Shown: positions 1 through 11,928 of the stretch, piece by piece
Numbering within the stretch: the first letter of the stretch is position 1
How the letters are laid out: every line of letters starts with the position of its first letter
NCBI GenBank assembly: GCA_002049455.2
Contig: KV918895.1
Location: 62,001-126,000, forward strand
Length of the DNA stretch: 64,000 bases
DNA from: Porphyra umbilicalis
Taxonomy: Eukaryota > Rhodophyta > Bangiophyceae > Bangiales > Bangiaceae
Reading direction: 5' to 3'
Notes under the pieces: generated by a model
The model's database searches: none
What the model saw: the letters and a program-made list of their open reading frames with translations, nothing else
Told to the model about the DNA's origin: nothing
Position numbers and translations under genes: made by a program

Positions 1-1536
1 TCTTTCACGCGACGGCGACCGCGGCGATGGCGTCGGCGGCGGTCAGTTGCCTCTGCAGCCGTCGACGTCTACAGATGTGGCCGGGCGCGGGACAGACGCA
101 GCCACCCCGCTTCTTGTCCCCGCCCACCCGCTCCCCCTTCCCCGGTTGAACATCGCCGCATTTGCGGCGTTGTCTTAAATCGACGGCGGCCGCGGAGATG
201 GCGTCGGCGGCGGTCAGTTGCCTCTGCCGCCGACGACGTCGACAGACGTGGGCGGGCTCACGACAGACGCAGCCGCCGCGCCCCCCATACCCGTCCACCC
301 GCTCCTCCCACCCCGGTTGACCATCGCGGCACGTGCGGCGTTGTCTTAAATCGACGGCGTCCGCGGCGACGGCGTCGGCGGCGGTCAGTTGCCTCTGCAG
401 CCGCCGACGTCGACAGACGTGGGCGGGCGCGCGACAGACGCAGCCGCCGCGCCCCCCGTCCCCGCCCACCCGCTCCTTCTACCCCGGTTGATCATTGCGG
501 CACGTGCGGCGCTGTCTTTTACGCGACGGCGAGCGCGGCGATGGCGTCGGCGGCGGTCACTTGCCTCTGCCGCCGCCGACGTCGAAAGACATGAACGGGC
601 TCGCGACGGACGCAGCCGCCGCGTCCTCCATCCACGCCCACTCGCTGCCCCATCCCCGCCAACCCGCTTCCCCCTCCCCGGTTGACCATCGCGGCCCGTG
701 CCGCGCTGTCTTTTACGCGACGGCGACCGCGGCGATGGCGTCGGCGGCGGTCAGTTGCCTCTGCCGCCGCCGACGTCGACAAACGCGGGCGGGCACATGG
801 CGGACAAAACCGCCGGGCCCCCCATCCCCGCCTACCCGCGCCTCCCACCCCGGTTGATCATCGCGGCACGTGCCGCGTTGTCTTTTACGCGACGGCGACC
901 GCGGCGATGGCGTCGGCGGCGGTCAGTTGCCTCTGCCGCCGCCGACGTCGAAAGACATGAACGGGCTCGCGACGGACGCAGCCGCCGCGTCCCCCATCCA
1001 CGCCCACTCGCTCCCCCATCCCCGCCCACCCGCTTCCCCCACCCCGGTTGACCATCGCGGCTTGTGTGGCGTTGTCTTATACGCGACGGCGACCGCGGCG
1101 ATGGCGTCGGCGGCGGTCAGTTGCCTCTGCCGCCGCCGACGTCGACAGACGTGGGCGGCCGCGCGACAGACGCAGCCACCGCGCTTCCTGTCCCCGCTCA
1201 TCCGCTTTCCCCACCCCGGTTGACCATCGCGGCACGTGCGGCGTTGTCTTATACGCGACGGCGACCGCGGCGACGGCGTCGGCGGCGGTCAGTTGCCTCT
1301 GCAGCCGCCGACGTCGACAGACGTGGGCGGGCGCGCGACAGACGCAGCCGCCGCGCCCCCCGTCCCCGCCCACCCGCTCCCCCCACCACGGTTGACCATC
1401 GCCGCATTTGCGGCGTTGTCTTAAATCGACGGCGGCCGCGGCGATGGCGTCGGCGGCGGTCAGCTGCCTCTGCCGCCGCCGACGTCGACAAACGCGGGCG
1501 GGCACGTGACGGACATATCCGCCGCGTTCCTCATCA
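1..1536. repeat. GC-rich satellite array, 172/194-bp units
   Basis: Nine tandem units, entering from the left edge. The landmark motif CAGTTGCCTCTGC (CACTTGCC in one unit, CAGCTGCC in another) lies at about 44, 214, 386, 558, 752, 924, 1118, 1290 and 1460. Spacings are therefore 170, 172, 172, 194, 172, 194, 172 and 170 bp. The two 194-bp units contain an extra block with the motif AAAGACATGAACGGGCTCGC. Because 172 is not a multiple of 3 and all frames are similarly open, the overlapping Arg/Ala-rich ORFs are not credible genes. The unit is close to nucleosome spacing. The array ends at the insertion of copia A. Confidence 0.88.
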
Positions 1537-1541
1537 CCGCC

Positions 1542-2090
1542 CTGTTGGAACGTCATGCTCAACGCCGCCGCTGTAAGCCATGCTGCTGTAAAAAGCAAAA
1601 TTCAAGAAACCAGGTATTGACAGGGTTCGAACCCCCGACTCCCGGACGCGACCCGAAGGTCATGCCTAATGAGAGTGGGTGCCTACTTCCCACTAGGCTA
1701 CCCATGTGACTTCCTCGCTGTTTGTTGACCGCTGGTGCATTCGACATTCGTACCCGTGCGATTTTGAGTGAAACTTTTGCGATTTCACATTTTTTGTTCT
1801 TGCGCTTCTGATGATTTGATTTGCGTGGGCTTTGCTTTGATCCCTGATGCTTTGATTTGGTGAGCGTTTTGATTGAGAGTGTGGGCGGGCGCGTGCGCGG
1901 GCGAGCTGCCTGGGCTGCGTGGTGGGCTTGAGTGCTCCGACTTGGACTCCTTGAGGAGTGCCCTTGATGGGAAGAGGGGCGCTTTGCAGAGATAACCAAC
2001 TAAGCACGTTCGCACACATGCACACAAGCTCAAGCCACTCAACCACTTCACCGTGGTCCCCCATCCCCTATCCCCACTGCGTTTCAACAG
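1542..2090 (+). repeat. 5' LTR of copia A
   Basis: The same 549-bp sequence recurs at 6369-6917. It ends in CGTTTCAACAG and is followed by GTCATGGGCCCAGAGCC, a possible primer-binding region. The LTR contains a tRNA-like stretch on the minus strand, annotated separately. Confidence 0.94.
1612..1703 (-). other. tRNA-like Pol III promoter boxes inside the 5' LTR
   Basis: On the minus strand TAGCCTAGTGG (1690-1700) matches the A-box consensus of tRNA genes. GGTTCGAACCC (1623-1633) matches the B box, at tRNA-like spacing. I could not form a convincing acceptor or anticodon stem, so this is tRNA-derived or a Pol III promoter, not a functional tRNA. The same boxes occur in the 3' LTR. Confidence 0.55.
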
Positions 2091-2253
2091 GTCATGGGCC
2101 CAGAGCCGGGGCTGTGACAAGGGCAAGGTGTACCAGACGGCGTCGCGGCGGTCGCGACAAGTGCGAAGAAGACGAGTGCAAGGTGGTTCAAAGACGTGAA
2201 GGTCAAAGCGCAAGGTTCGGCAAGATCGGGACGCGCTACGACAAGCAGGCATC

Positions 2254-5200
2254 ATGGACGGTGGCGCTGCCGGCATGGGCGGCATCAAGATTGACAAGTT
2301 GACGGAGACGAACTTCCACGAGTGGCGTCAGCGCATTAAAATGGTCCTCGCGCTGCGCCACCTGGACGATATGCTTGACGAAGATGGCAAGCCGACGGAC
2401 GCGGATGCCCGCGAGTTGGCGGTGTGGAAGCGTCGAGACACGAAGGCGAGCGCCATCATCGGGCTCACCCTTGGATCTGAGCAGCTGGAGCACGTGTCGG
2501 GGTGCAAGACGACGGCGGAAATGTGGTCGACCCTGCAAGGCGTCTTCCAGCACAAAAGTTTGATGAACAAGATGAAGGCGCGACGCGAGTTCTACACCGT
2601 CGCGATGAACGTCGGCGAGGGCATGCTGGGCTATATCAACCGCGTGCGCAACCTCGGCGAGAACCTCAAGGCCATGGGCGGCGAGGTGACGGAGATGGAT
2701 GTCTCCAGGAGCGTTCTCAACGGGCTGACGTCAAAGTATGAGAACCTGCTGGTGGCTCTAGACGCCAAGGGCGAGGACGAGCTAAGCCTCGACTTTTTCA
2801 AGAGCCGCTTGCTTCAGGAGGAGCGGCGTCAGGCGGACACGTCATCGGCGACGAAGCGCATTGGCGACATGGCACTCGTCGGCGCCAACTATCGAGGTCA
2901 AGACCGTCGTGGTGGCCTCTCCAAGATCGAGTGCTACTACTGCCACAAGTGTGTGCAAATCGCTCATGATTGCCCCGAGCTCAAGGCCAAGAAGCAGAGA
3001 CAGGACAAGGTGGCCGCGATTGCGGCTGATGACGGTAGCGACAGCGACGACGCCATCTGTCTCGTTGGCAACGCGGATGACAACGATGACACCTCCAAGT
3101 CGTGGCTTGTCGACTCTGCGGCGTCTGCACACATGTGCTGGATTCGTGCGTGCTTCGATGACTACAAGACGACCACGGGACGGAGCGTCACGATGGGTGA
3201 AAAGGGGTCCGTGGCCACGGCGGGCGTCGGAACCGTCGTTCTCAACGTCATCGGTCAGGGCAAGACGCGCAAGATCAAGTTGGAGAAGGTGCTCCATGTT
3301 CCTACTATGGGCTTCAACCTCATGTCGGTCGGCATGATGGAGGAACGTGGTGCGGAAGTATCGTTCAAGCGCGGTATGTCCATCATCAAGATGAACGAGA
3401 AGATTGCTGCGTGCGGCACGCGTGAGAACGGGCTTTACCTCCTGGACATGGCCCCTTTGTCGGATGTTGCTACGGTGGCCTCTCTGCAGCTATGTCATGA
3501 GCGTCTTGCCCACGTGAACGTGGCCGGCGTCAAGAGGATGATCAAGAACAAGGACGTAGACGGACTCAAGTGCACTTCCATGGTGGTCAAGGACATCTGC
3601 GAGCCGTGCGTGTACGGCAAGGTGGCAATGACGCCTATGCCTAGCGCAAGAGGCGCTCGTGTGACCAGGCGGCTCCAGCTCGTGCACTCGGACCTCGGTG
3701 GACCTATGTCAGAACCCTCTCGAGGCGGAGCGCTCTACTTTGGCACGTTCACCGACGACTTCTCCCGCTGGACGGACGTGATCTTCTTGCACAAGAAGAG
3801 CGATCTTCTCGCGGTGTACAAGAAGTGGCTGGCCAAGTCACAGCTGCACACCGGCAACAAGATCAAGGTGCTCCAGTCCGACATCGGCGGCGAGTACGTG
3901 TCGTCCACATGCAAGGCACTTCACTATGAGAACGGCACGACGCACCAGACGACGGTGCTCGACACGCCGCAGCAGAACGGGGTTGCTGAGCGACGCAACC
4001 GAGCTCTCGTGGAGATGGCACGCACCATGATGCGACAAAAGGACGACGACCAGGATCTTTGGGCGGATGCCATCAAGACGGCGGTCTACATCAAGAACCG
4101 CGTCACAAGCCGTGTGCTTCCCGTAGGAAAGACGTCTCATGAGCTATGGACCGGGAACAAGCCCGACGTAAGCCACATGCGGGTGTTTGGGTCAACATGA
4201 TAGGTGGTACTGCACAAGAGCCACGTCGATGGTAAGTTCGGAGACAAGGCGGCAAAGGGCATTTTCGTGGCCTATCCCGACGGCAGCAAGGCGTACAAGG
4301 TCATCCTCGACGACGGCAAGGTCGTCACGGCGCGAAGCGTCGTTTTCTCCGAGAACAACTCAAGCAAGGTTGCAGATGTTCCAGAGGACTCACCCGTGGA
4401 CGAAGTCGTGGAAGGCCAGACGGGCTTGAATGCCGGCAGCGACGACCAAGACGTCGACGCTGAAGACGACCAAGACGTCGATGCTGAAGCTGACGGCGGA
4501 GACGACCAGCAAGATGATGGCTCGGACAAATCGGCAGACGACAATCAAGGTTCTGCCGGATCTCAAGACACGCTGCGTCAGAGCGGCAGATCGCGGAGGC
4601 CGCCGGTTGAGTACTGGCGTCCAGTGAGCCTCGTTGCTCACGAGGCTCCCATGACGTATGGGCAAGCAGTTCAAGGGCAAGAGTCGACCAAGTGGCGGGC
4701 CGCAATGAACCAGGAGATGGACTCTATCCGCAGGAACAAGACATGGCGTTTGACGGATCGCCCGGTCGGCCGACGCATGCTCAAGGGAAAGTGGGTTTTC
4801 AAGGTCAAGGACGAGCTGGACAAGGTCGGGAACAACACGACTCGGCACAAGGCACGCCTGTGCTTTATGGGAAATCGGCAGATCAAGGGGCTTGACTTCA
4901 ACGAGACGTTTGCGCCGGTGGCCAAGTTCACTACCATCCGATGCATCCTGGCGATCACGGCGGCGAACGGGTGGGAACTGCATCAGATGGACGTCAAGAC
5001 GGCCTTCCTGAACGGCGACCTTGACAAGGAGGTCGACATGGAGCAGCCGGAGGGATACGTCGATCCCACGTATCCTGACAAGGTGTGTCGTCTCCTCCAA
5101 GCGCTGTATGGGCTGAAGCAAGCTCCCAAGATGTGGTACGCCAAGCTCGACGCCTTCCTTAAGTCGCAAGGGTTTGACAACATCGACCCGGATGCCTGCC

Positions 5201-6204
5201 TCTACCTCCAGATGGATGACGGTGAGATCATCATCGTCCTGGTGTACGTCGACGATCTTCTTCTGGTCGGGTCAAGCATGGAGGCGATTAACAAAATCAA
5301 GAAGGCGCTTCGCAAGCGCTTCGAGATGAAGGACCTGGGCGAGGCCAAGGTCATCCTCGGGCTAGAGATCAGTCGTGACAAGACGTTGGGCACCCTCAAG
5401 CTGTCGCAGGGCAAGTTCGCGGGACAACTGCTCGAGAAGTTCGGTATGGCGGAGTGCAACCCGATCGCGACTCCGTTGGAGGTCGGGCTGCATCTGGCTA
5501 AGTCGGAGAAGAGCGACGAGTCTCTTCTTTATCGCGAGGCCGTCGGAAGCCTGATGTACCTGATGGTCGGGACGCGTCCTGATCTCGCCTTTGCGGTCGG
5601 CAAGCTAAGCCGGTGCGTGTCGGGCTACGGGAAGGAGCACTGGGCGGCTGTGAAGCGCGTCCTCCGATATGTCAAGGGGTCTGTCGACAAGGGCCTGGTC
5701 TACAACAAGTCCGCGTCGGGCACCCTTCAAGCTTTCAGCGATGCCGACTGGGCAGGTGACTACGAGACGCGGCGGTCTACGACGGGATTCATGTTCATCG
5801 TTGGCGGGGCGGCCGTGAGCTGGGCTTAGAATTTGCAGAAGACGGTGGCGCTATCTAACATGGAGGCGGAGTACATGGCTCTTTGCGAATCCAGCAATCA
5901 AGCTGTTTAACTCGACAAGCTCATCCAACGCGTCATCATGCTCGTGACGCAGTCGGACAACTTGGTTGGGCCGGTTAACATCAAGGTCGACAACAGCGGC
6001 TGCATCGACTTCGCCAAGAATCCCGTCGAGCACAAGCGCACCAAGCACATCGACATTCGCTACCACTTTGTGCGGGATGCGATCACGACGGACAAGGTCA
6101 TCCTCGAGCACTGCCCAACGGACGAGATGGCGGCAGACCCGATGACGAAGGAGCTTGCCAATTTCAAGCACGACAAGCATGTCAAGACGATGGGGATGTG
6201 TTGA
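2254..6204 (+). pseudogene. Copia A gag-pol polyprotein, broken by in-frame stops
   Basis: One reading frame encodes the canonical copia order: gag (TETNFHEWRQRIKMVLALRH near residue 20), zinc knuckle, protease, integrase, reverse transcriptase and RNase H. Integrase shows a CHERLAH...CEPC zinc module and a D,D,E core ending in a QQNGVAERRN segment. Reverse transcriptase carries YVDD at 5244-5255. RNase H has SDADWAGD. Four in-frame stops interrupt it without any frameshift: TGA 4198 and TAG 4201 (adjacent), TAG 5827 and TAA 5908. The zinc knuckle reads CYYCHKCVQIAHDC, so its histidine is glutamine. The protease motif is DSAAS instead of the usual DSGAS. These changes suggest a non-functional copy. 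The ATG at 2254 is the first in frame and directly precedes the gag motif. Confidence 0.93.
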
Positions 6205-6368
6205 CTTCAAGTACGCGCCGTAAGTACATCCGGATGTCAGTGCATTGCTCCTCCAAGGCGGCCATGACGGGCGGCATCGGATTTGGGACGTCAAGATTCT
6301 AGGCGGACTTACTTCTGGACAAGTACTTCAAGGGCGGTCAGCTGTCAGGCGGCGTCAAGCAAGAGGGC

Positions 6369-6917
6369 GTCTTGGAACGTCATGCTCAGCGCCGCCGCTG
6401 TAAGCCATGCTGCTGTAAAAAGCAAAATTCAAGAAACCAGGTATTGACATGGTTCGAACCCCCGACTCCCGGACGCGACCCGAAGGTCATGCCTAATGAG
6501 AGTGGGTGCCTACTTCCCACTAGGCTACCCATGTGACTTCCTCGCTGTTTGGTGACCGCTGGTGCATTCGACATTCGTACCCGTGCGATTTTGAGTGAAA
6601 CTTTTGCGATTTCACATTTTTTGTTCTTGCGCTTCTGATGCTTTGAGTTGCGTGGGCTTTGCTTTGATCCCAGATGCTTTGATTTGGTGAGCGTTTTGAT
6701 TTAGAGAGTGGGCGGGCGCGTGCGCGGGCGAGCTGCTTGGGCTGCGTGGTGGGCTTGAGTGCTCCGACTTGGACTCCTTGAGGAGTGCCCTTGATGGGAA
6801 GAGGGGCGCTTTGGAGAGATAACCAATTAAGCACGTTCGCACACATGCACACAAGCTCAAGCCACTCAACCACTTCACCGTGGTCCCCCATCCCCTATCC
6901 CCACTGCGTTCCAACAG
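6369..6917 (+). repeat. 3' LTR of copia A
   Basis: Direct repeat of 1542-2090. It begins GTCTTGG where the 5' LTR has CTGTTGG and ends in CGTTCCAACAG. It is followed by the second CCGCC target duplication. A short purine run (AAGAGGG) before it is the best polypurine tract candidate. Confidence 0.93.
6439..6531 (-). other. tRNA-like Pol III promoter boxes inside the 3' LTR
   Basis: Second copy of the minus-strand A box (6517-6527) and B box (6451-6460). Both boxes are conserved between the two LTRs although nearby positions have changed. Confidence 0.5.
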
Positions 6918-7850
6918 CCGCCGGCCCCGTCACACTGGGACCTCGTGTTCGCCGCGCCGTGGCTGCTCTCTTGGTTCCTGCCACGCATCTTCACCCACCT
7001 TGCGCACCGCGTTGCGACGGCGACGAGGGACCCCCTCCTTGGCGTGCTGCGCCTTGCGGCGGCGTGTGCGACGGTGAGCGCCGTGATCGCTGTGTACGAG
7101 CGGGACCGCCGCTTGTTCCGCCCCCCGCCTTTGGCGACGTGGGCGCTCGCCCGCTTCCGGCCGGTGACCCTTGCTCAAGGGGACACCCGGCGGACCACGT
7201 CGCTGTGCCTCATACCAGCGGCGTGGCCGCATGTCCCGTGGCGCCTCTTTCGCTAGCGCATCCCTTACTCGACGCCGGGGAAGGAACCCCCCATCGTCTT
7301 CTACGCGCACCGGAAGACGATGACGAGCACCGAGCGTGACTGGGTGGGCGTGGTGCTCTGTGCGTCCTTGCCGACCGAGTTGGGGTGTATGGAGGCTGCT
7401 TTTGAGGCGGACTCGCCCTCGCAGTTGCCCTACGTGGACATTGGCTGGGACGGCTACGGGGCAACGCACCCGGCGGCGTTTGTCAATCCTTCTGGTGCCG
7501 GTGGCGCCGAGTTACCGTGCTTCCCAGGGTCGGAGCCCCAACGAGGCAACGACGACGGTCCCTCGGACGCAGGTGGCGCCGCGTCGCCCGGCAGCGGTGC
7601 TTGGTGTGCTGGCGGGTACGGGGGGGCCAAGCAAGGCGGAGGTCGTCGGTACCCCACCGTCGGCGTCGCAGCGGCGGAGGGGGACCCCTTGGCGCTCGCG
7701 GGAGAACGCGGGGGCTGTGGCTAACCGGCCAGCGGCTGCGCGGTCTGGCACGGCAACCAAGGGGCCGGTGGCGTTGGCCAGCAACACCGCGGCGTTTGGA
7801 AACCGGGCGGCGGTGACTGCGGTGGTTGGACGTCGAGTGCCGGAGGCAAT
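6918..7850 (+). pseudogene. Decayed ORF of unknown origin
   Basis: Reading in frame from 6918 gives a protein-like sequence (for example WDLVFAAPWLLSWFLPRIF). It continues past a TAG at 7254-7256 into TERDWVGVVLCASLPTELGC, then shifts frame near 7490 into a Pro/Ala/Arg-rich part ending near 7850. Stop plus frameshift point to a pseudogene. I do not recognise a domain. It begins exactly at the copia A target site and ends at the X1 terminus, so both ends may be cut by insertions. Confidence 0.4.
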
Positions 7851-7854
7851 CTCC

Positions 7855-8679
7855 ATCGTCGGCAGCCGCGCTCACCGCATCTCAGCCGCATCTTACTGCA
7901 CTTCGGCTGCATTACGCAGACCATCGCATTTATGGCAGCTTCGCACGACAGGCCTGCAGATGTCGTCACATGTACGTCCAGATGCATGGATTCTTTGCTT
8001 AGCAATGTCCTCCGTTCAATTGTCTGCGGCGGGGGGATGTAAAACTTGATTACTTTATTTCCTACTTCATTAAAACCTTAACGGCTCCCTAATTCTTGTT
8101 CAGCCATCCGCCGGTTATGCCGTCACGGACGGAGCTTGCCGCCACTTGCCGTCACTTGCATGACGTTGTCGCCACTTGACTTGAGCTGCCTTCCAAGCAG
8201 ACCACTCGACAGCCTGACATCAGCGGCCTGCTGTGTCTGGCACCCGTTTCGGGTGGTCAGACGCACTTTAGCAGACACCGGGCACACCGCCTCGACACTG
8301 TCGTGTCCGGGAGCACAGCCGTGGCTGCTTCTGAACTTCAATTCCGGGGCTCCGGGCAAGTCTGGGCTGTGGAACGGGCCAGGTCGAATTGATCAGGTTG
8401 CATTTATAGTGCCCCTGCACTGCATCTCGCTTCATGTCCTTCTCGGTACAGTTGCGTGCTTCCCACGTATCTTCTGGTCCACTCACCTGCCACAGGCGTA
8501 AGCATCATTTCCCCAGCGCGGGCACGAAAATGAGGTCATCACAGGCACTCACGAGAAGCACAGGACGAGATATGGGCGCAGGGGAGGCGTCAGTTCGTGC
8601 GTCCATGAAAAGCACCACATGACGCCCCCCCCCCACACACGCCCCCACCCCCCCCCCCCTCCCCACCCCAACTTATGCC
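7855..8679 (-). mobile_element. X1 element, 3' terminal fragment
   Basis: This segment is repeated in inverted orientation at about 18100-18910, the 3' end of X2. It starts with the terminal sequence ATCGTCGGCAGCCGCGC, shared with both ends of X2. It is non-coding as far as I can see. It stops at the first base of the G1 LTR. The rest of X1 resumes at 23095, beyond the second G1 LTR, so X1 was split by G1. Confidence 0.82.
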
Positions 8680-9384
8680 TGTGACGGTCCGGCACATGGC
8701 CCCCACACTCGGGGAACCAGATTCCCCGGCAATATGTCCCACTACCACATATTTCAAATTGTTTCGTTGGCGACCCACTTGTGATCACCTCGTGGCTCAC
8801 CAACCACAACCGCGATCCCAATACTTCCCTGGCATTCGTAACCCGCGCGGGCGGGCCCCAACTTAAGGGCCTCATTTTGTGTAAAACCGAGTTGGATTAT
8901 CGACGTATGGTACTCCGCGAGGGTGTCACGTATCACCCTTCCCCCGCCTCTACTCAAGGCGGTATTCGGAGCTTCGGCCAACGTTCGCTGAGACTGGCCC
9001 CGTGGGCCCTGAGGGGAGCGTTTTCCGAGGTCCCTCGAGGGTGTCTGAGGAGGGTTTTTAGAGGGTCGTTTGAGGGTGTCTGAGGAGGGTTTCCGAGGGT
9101 CCTTTGAGGGTGTCTGAGGAGGTTTTTCGGAGGGTCTGAGGGGAGCAGACGGGATAAGAGGGCGAGGCGTGAGTGTTTCCTCGAGGCCTTTGACGCGGGC
9201 AAGTAAACTTCCGGTCACACATCTCGTGTTTGTCGCTCGGGGCGTCTCCCCCCGGTCGACGCCGTGCGTGTGTGCTCTTCGGTGTTTTCTTCCGGGGCGG
9301 GTATTCCCCGACAGGACTACCCGGCGACACGGTCTGGCTCGCCCTCCCCACAACTGGGTGGGGCGGGCTGAGCCTGTTGTCACA
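8680..9384 (+). repeat. 5' LTR of G1
   Basis: 705 bp, matched by 22390-23094. A degenerate internal tandem repeat (GAGGGTGTCTGAGGAGG, about 9020-9140) is present in both LTRs. A related 656-bp LTR lies at 34175-34830 on the minus strand. Confidence 0.93.
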
Positions 9385-9386
9385 TT

Positions 9387-9402
9387 TGGTGAAGCAGCAG
9401 GG
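9387..9402 (+). promoter_or_regulatory. Candidate primer-binding site of G1
   Basis: TGGTGAAGCAGCAGGG begins 2 nt after the 5' LTR. Starting with TGG fits pairing to the CCA end of a tRNA. I cannot name the tRNA. Confidence 0.5.
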
Positions 9403-9545
9403 AAGGAAGGCAACTCAACTTTCCTCTCGGTGGTGGCGGTGCGCCAACCGGCCTCGGGGGGAACCTAGTTGGTCCGCCTCCCCTTGGTGCCTAGCGCTGC
9501 CGGTGGCGCCCGGCAACGCCAGGTTGTGCTGAGTTCGACCGGTCG

Positions 9546-11928
9546 ATGGCCGATGGGGGGGGAAATGGAGACCCCCCTGGTGTCGAGGAGCCTGGCGCCG
9601 GGGGGGATGGGACCTCCCCCCCCGGAGGCGGATCGTCGGTTGAGGACCGCCACACCAGTGCAGGCACCACGGATGCGGGTGCCCGCGGGCAGCGGACTTT
9701 GTTCCAGCCCTGGCCCCCGGGCCTCGATCCGACTGGGACTCGCCCCCCGGCAGGCGCCCCCTCTGGAAGTACTCACCCCGAGGCGGTCCTGTCGGGTGCT
9801 GGCACTCACTTCGGCGTAGGACAGCTGCCCGACGTTACCACGTGGGTCGGTGGGTCTGTGCCACCACCGGCACGGGAACTTGCGGGTAGGAGCTCTGGTT
9901 GTGCTCCCCCAGGTTCACGGAGTGCCAAGGGTGCCCCGGCGCTTGAGCACAGCGCCGGAACCCACGGTATCGGTCCCTCGGCCCTCGGGCCCGGTCGGAG
10001 ATCCCCTCTTGGTTCTTGAGAGGGGGGAGCGATGCCAGAATTGGCACGGGAGCCTGTAGGCGGGAGCTTTAGTTGTGCTCTCCAAGGCTCACGGGGTGCC
10101 AGGGATGGCATGGGTCTCGAGTGGCAAGACGCCGTGGCCGAGGTCGTTCGGTCCGAAGTTACCCGATCCCTAGTTATGATGTTAAGGGGCTCGAGGCCCA
10201 GGCCAGCTGAGCGGCGGGGCCGAGCCCGACGCTCTGCTCGTCGGCGCCTACGCGACAACACGTCGTCGTCGTCCAGTACTGACGTCTCTCGCTCGGGGGA
10301 CGAGTCAGCTGTTGCGGCCCTTCTTGGTGCAATCCGCGCTACCCCCACGCCGTAGACGGTGAGGGAGGGCACTCAGGGTATTGACCCGAGGGCCCAACCG
10401 ACTCCTCACTCAGCGGAAAGTGAGCAAGGCGGGGGAGCGGCGCGAGAGTTACCCCGGGGGATTGACCCGGGGTTCCCGACGCAACTCTTCTCTGCGACCG
10501 GTCCGGCAGCAGATAGGTGGCCGTCTCAAACCACCCTGACACCCCCCACTCGGGTGGTGCCGCCCAAGATTGTGGTGAACCACCCGAGGTACCGGGTGAT
10601 GTTCGATAGTGAGACCTACGCGCTAGACAACAAGTTGGTTGTCTACACGCGGCGCCCGGCCCGTACTTTTGGCCGGCGCAAAAAAGAGGTGGCTCAGTCC
10701 TTCGGGGTACACGACGAGTGGACCGGTTCCTCCCCGGGCGAGGTCTTCCTGTTCTTGCACAAGCTCGTCAAGGCCTGAGACTACAACGACATCTCCGAAG
10801 GCGAAGCCTTCTACATCCTTCAAAAATTCACGAAGGAACCTCGTAAGTCAGAGGTGATGGTGGTGATGCCAACTCGCCGGGCGGGTAACCCCGGAGAGAT
10901 GACTTCCAACCTGGAGCTCATCAACTGGATACTCCGGCGTCACTTCGACGAGGCCTCAGTGGCTACTAAGGTCGAGACCCTTAACGTCGCGGTCCAACAG
11001 GATGAGGAGGACAAGTTGTCCTTCGCCAAGAGACTCCGCCGCCTCAACACCGAGTGCGGGTTCATGTACGGGGAGGACGCCCTCAAGGGGCGCTTTGTGA
11101 AAGGTGTCCACCGCGCGGCGCGCGCCACTGTGCGCGAGCGAAACACCTCCAGCATGACATTGGCGGAGCTGGCTCGCGTCACCCAGACTAAGGGCGACGA
11201 ACACCGCTGGCTGCGACTTGAGCAGCTTAAGGTGCGGAACAACGAGCGAGAAGCGCTCTCGCAGGAGGCCCGGCTCCGGCGGCAAGCTCGTGCGGCCGCC
11301 CTTCCCCGGGTCACCGGGGGAACGTGGGGTTACCAACCGCGGGACGCCCCCGTCCGGACCGTCGGGAAAGTGGGTGCCCCAACTCCGGGCCCCCGGTACG
11401 ATGTGTCGTGACCCAAGGCACTTAGCGGCTCGACTCTTGGGGGCGGCGACAACCCGCGCTACCGATCCCGACAGAGGAGTGAGCCTTCCCGACCCAAACC
11501 CCGGGCTGGAGAGTACCCTTGCTGGCAGTGTGGCAAGCTGAGTCATTGAGACGAGGTGAGCCCCAACTTGGACGCTCGCCTACGGGACCGCTTGGCCATC
11601 ACCAGTCGGTGGTCCCCTCTCGGGACGTCCTCGGGCTCCCGTGATATCCAGCGAACGGGCCGGCGAGTAGCCGTGGCCACGCCCGACGAGGAAACCAGCT
11701 CAAGCGGCGAGGAGTCAACGCCGCTTGAGAAGGGGGAACCGCAGACCCAGCCCGAGTGCGGCCCCGCCACCTTCTCTGAGTCTGAGGAGGGAAGCGAGTA
11801 TTCATTGGTGTTGGGCCCTCCCCGCAGCAACCGGTGTACCCAACCCGGGGCGTGGATTTGGTGCCAGTTCGCATCCAATCCCGACCCAAGGCGATCCGCC
11901 CTCGGGACGCGCCCCATCCGAAGGGGGT
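9546..11928 (+). pseudogene. G1 gag, stop-riddled
   Basis: One frame runs from ATG 9546 to TAG 11926. The N-terminal third is Pro/Gly/Ser-rich. The central part (around 10560-11300) is a retrotransposon-gag-like helical region, for example FAKRLRRLNTECGFMYGED. A zinc knuckle follows at 11520-11549 (CWQCGKLSH then a stop). In-frame stops are TGA 10017, TAG 10353, TGA 10776, TGA 11409 and TGA 11547; I see no frameshift. Pol lies in the -1 frame and overlaps the end, suggesting programmed frameshifting in the ancestral element. Confidence 0.82.

Larger units (their letters stand above)
1542..6917 (+). mobile_element. Complete Ty1/copia retrotransposon (copia A)
   Basis: Two 549-bp LTRs bound a gag-pol region. 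The outer ends form a perfect 11-bp inverted repeat (CTGTTGGAACG at the left, CGTTCCAACAG at the right). The element is flanked by the 5-bp target duplication CCGCC at 1537-1541 and 6918-6922. By eye the LTRs differ at about 14 positions and have no indels, so the insertion is fairly recent. The internal ORF is broken by stop codons, so the copy is not autonomous. It inserted at the right edge of the satellite array. Confidence 0.95.

Noticed and set aside
1-1598. Overlapping Arg/Ala-rich ORFs in the first 1.6 kb
   Set aside because: All lie in the 172/194-bp satellite, whose unit length destroys any constant frame.
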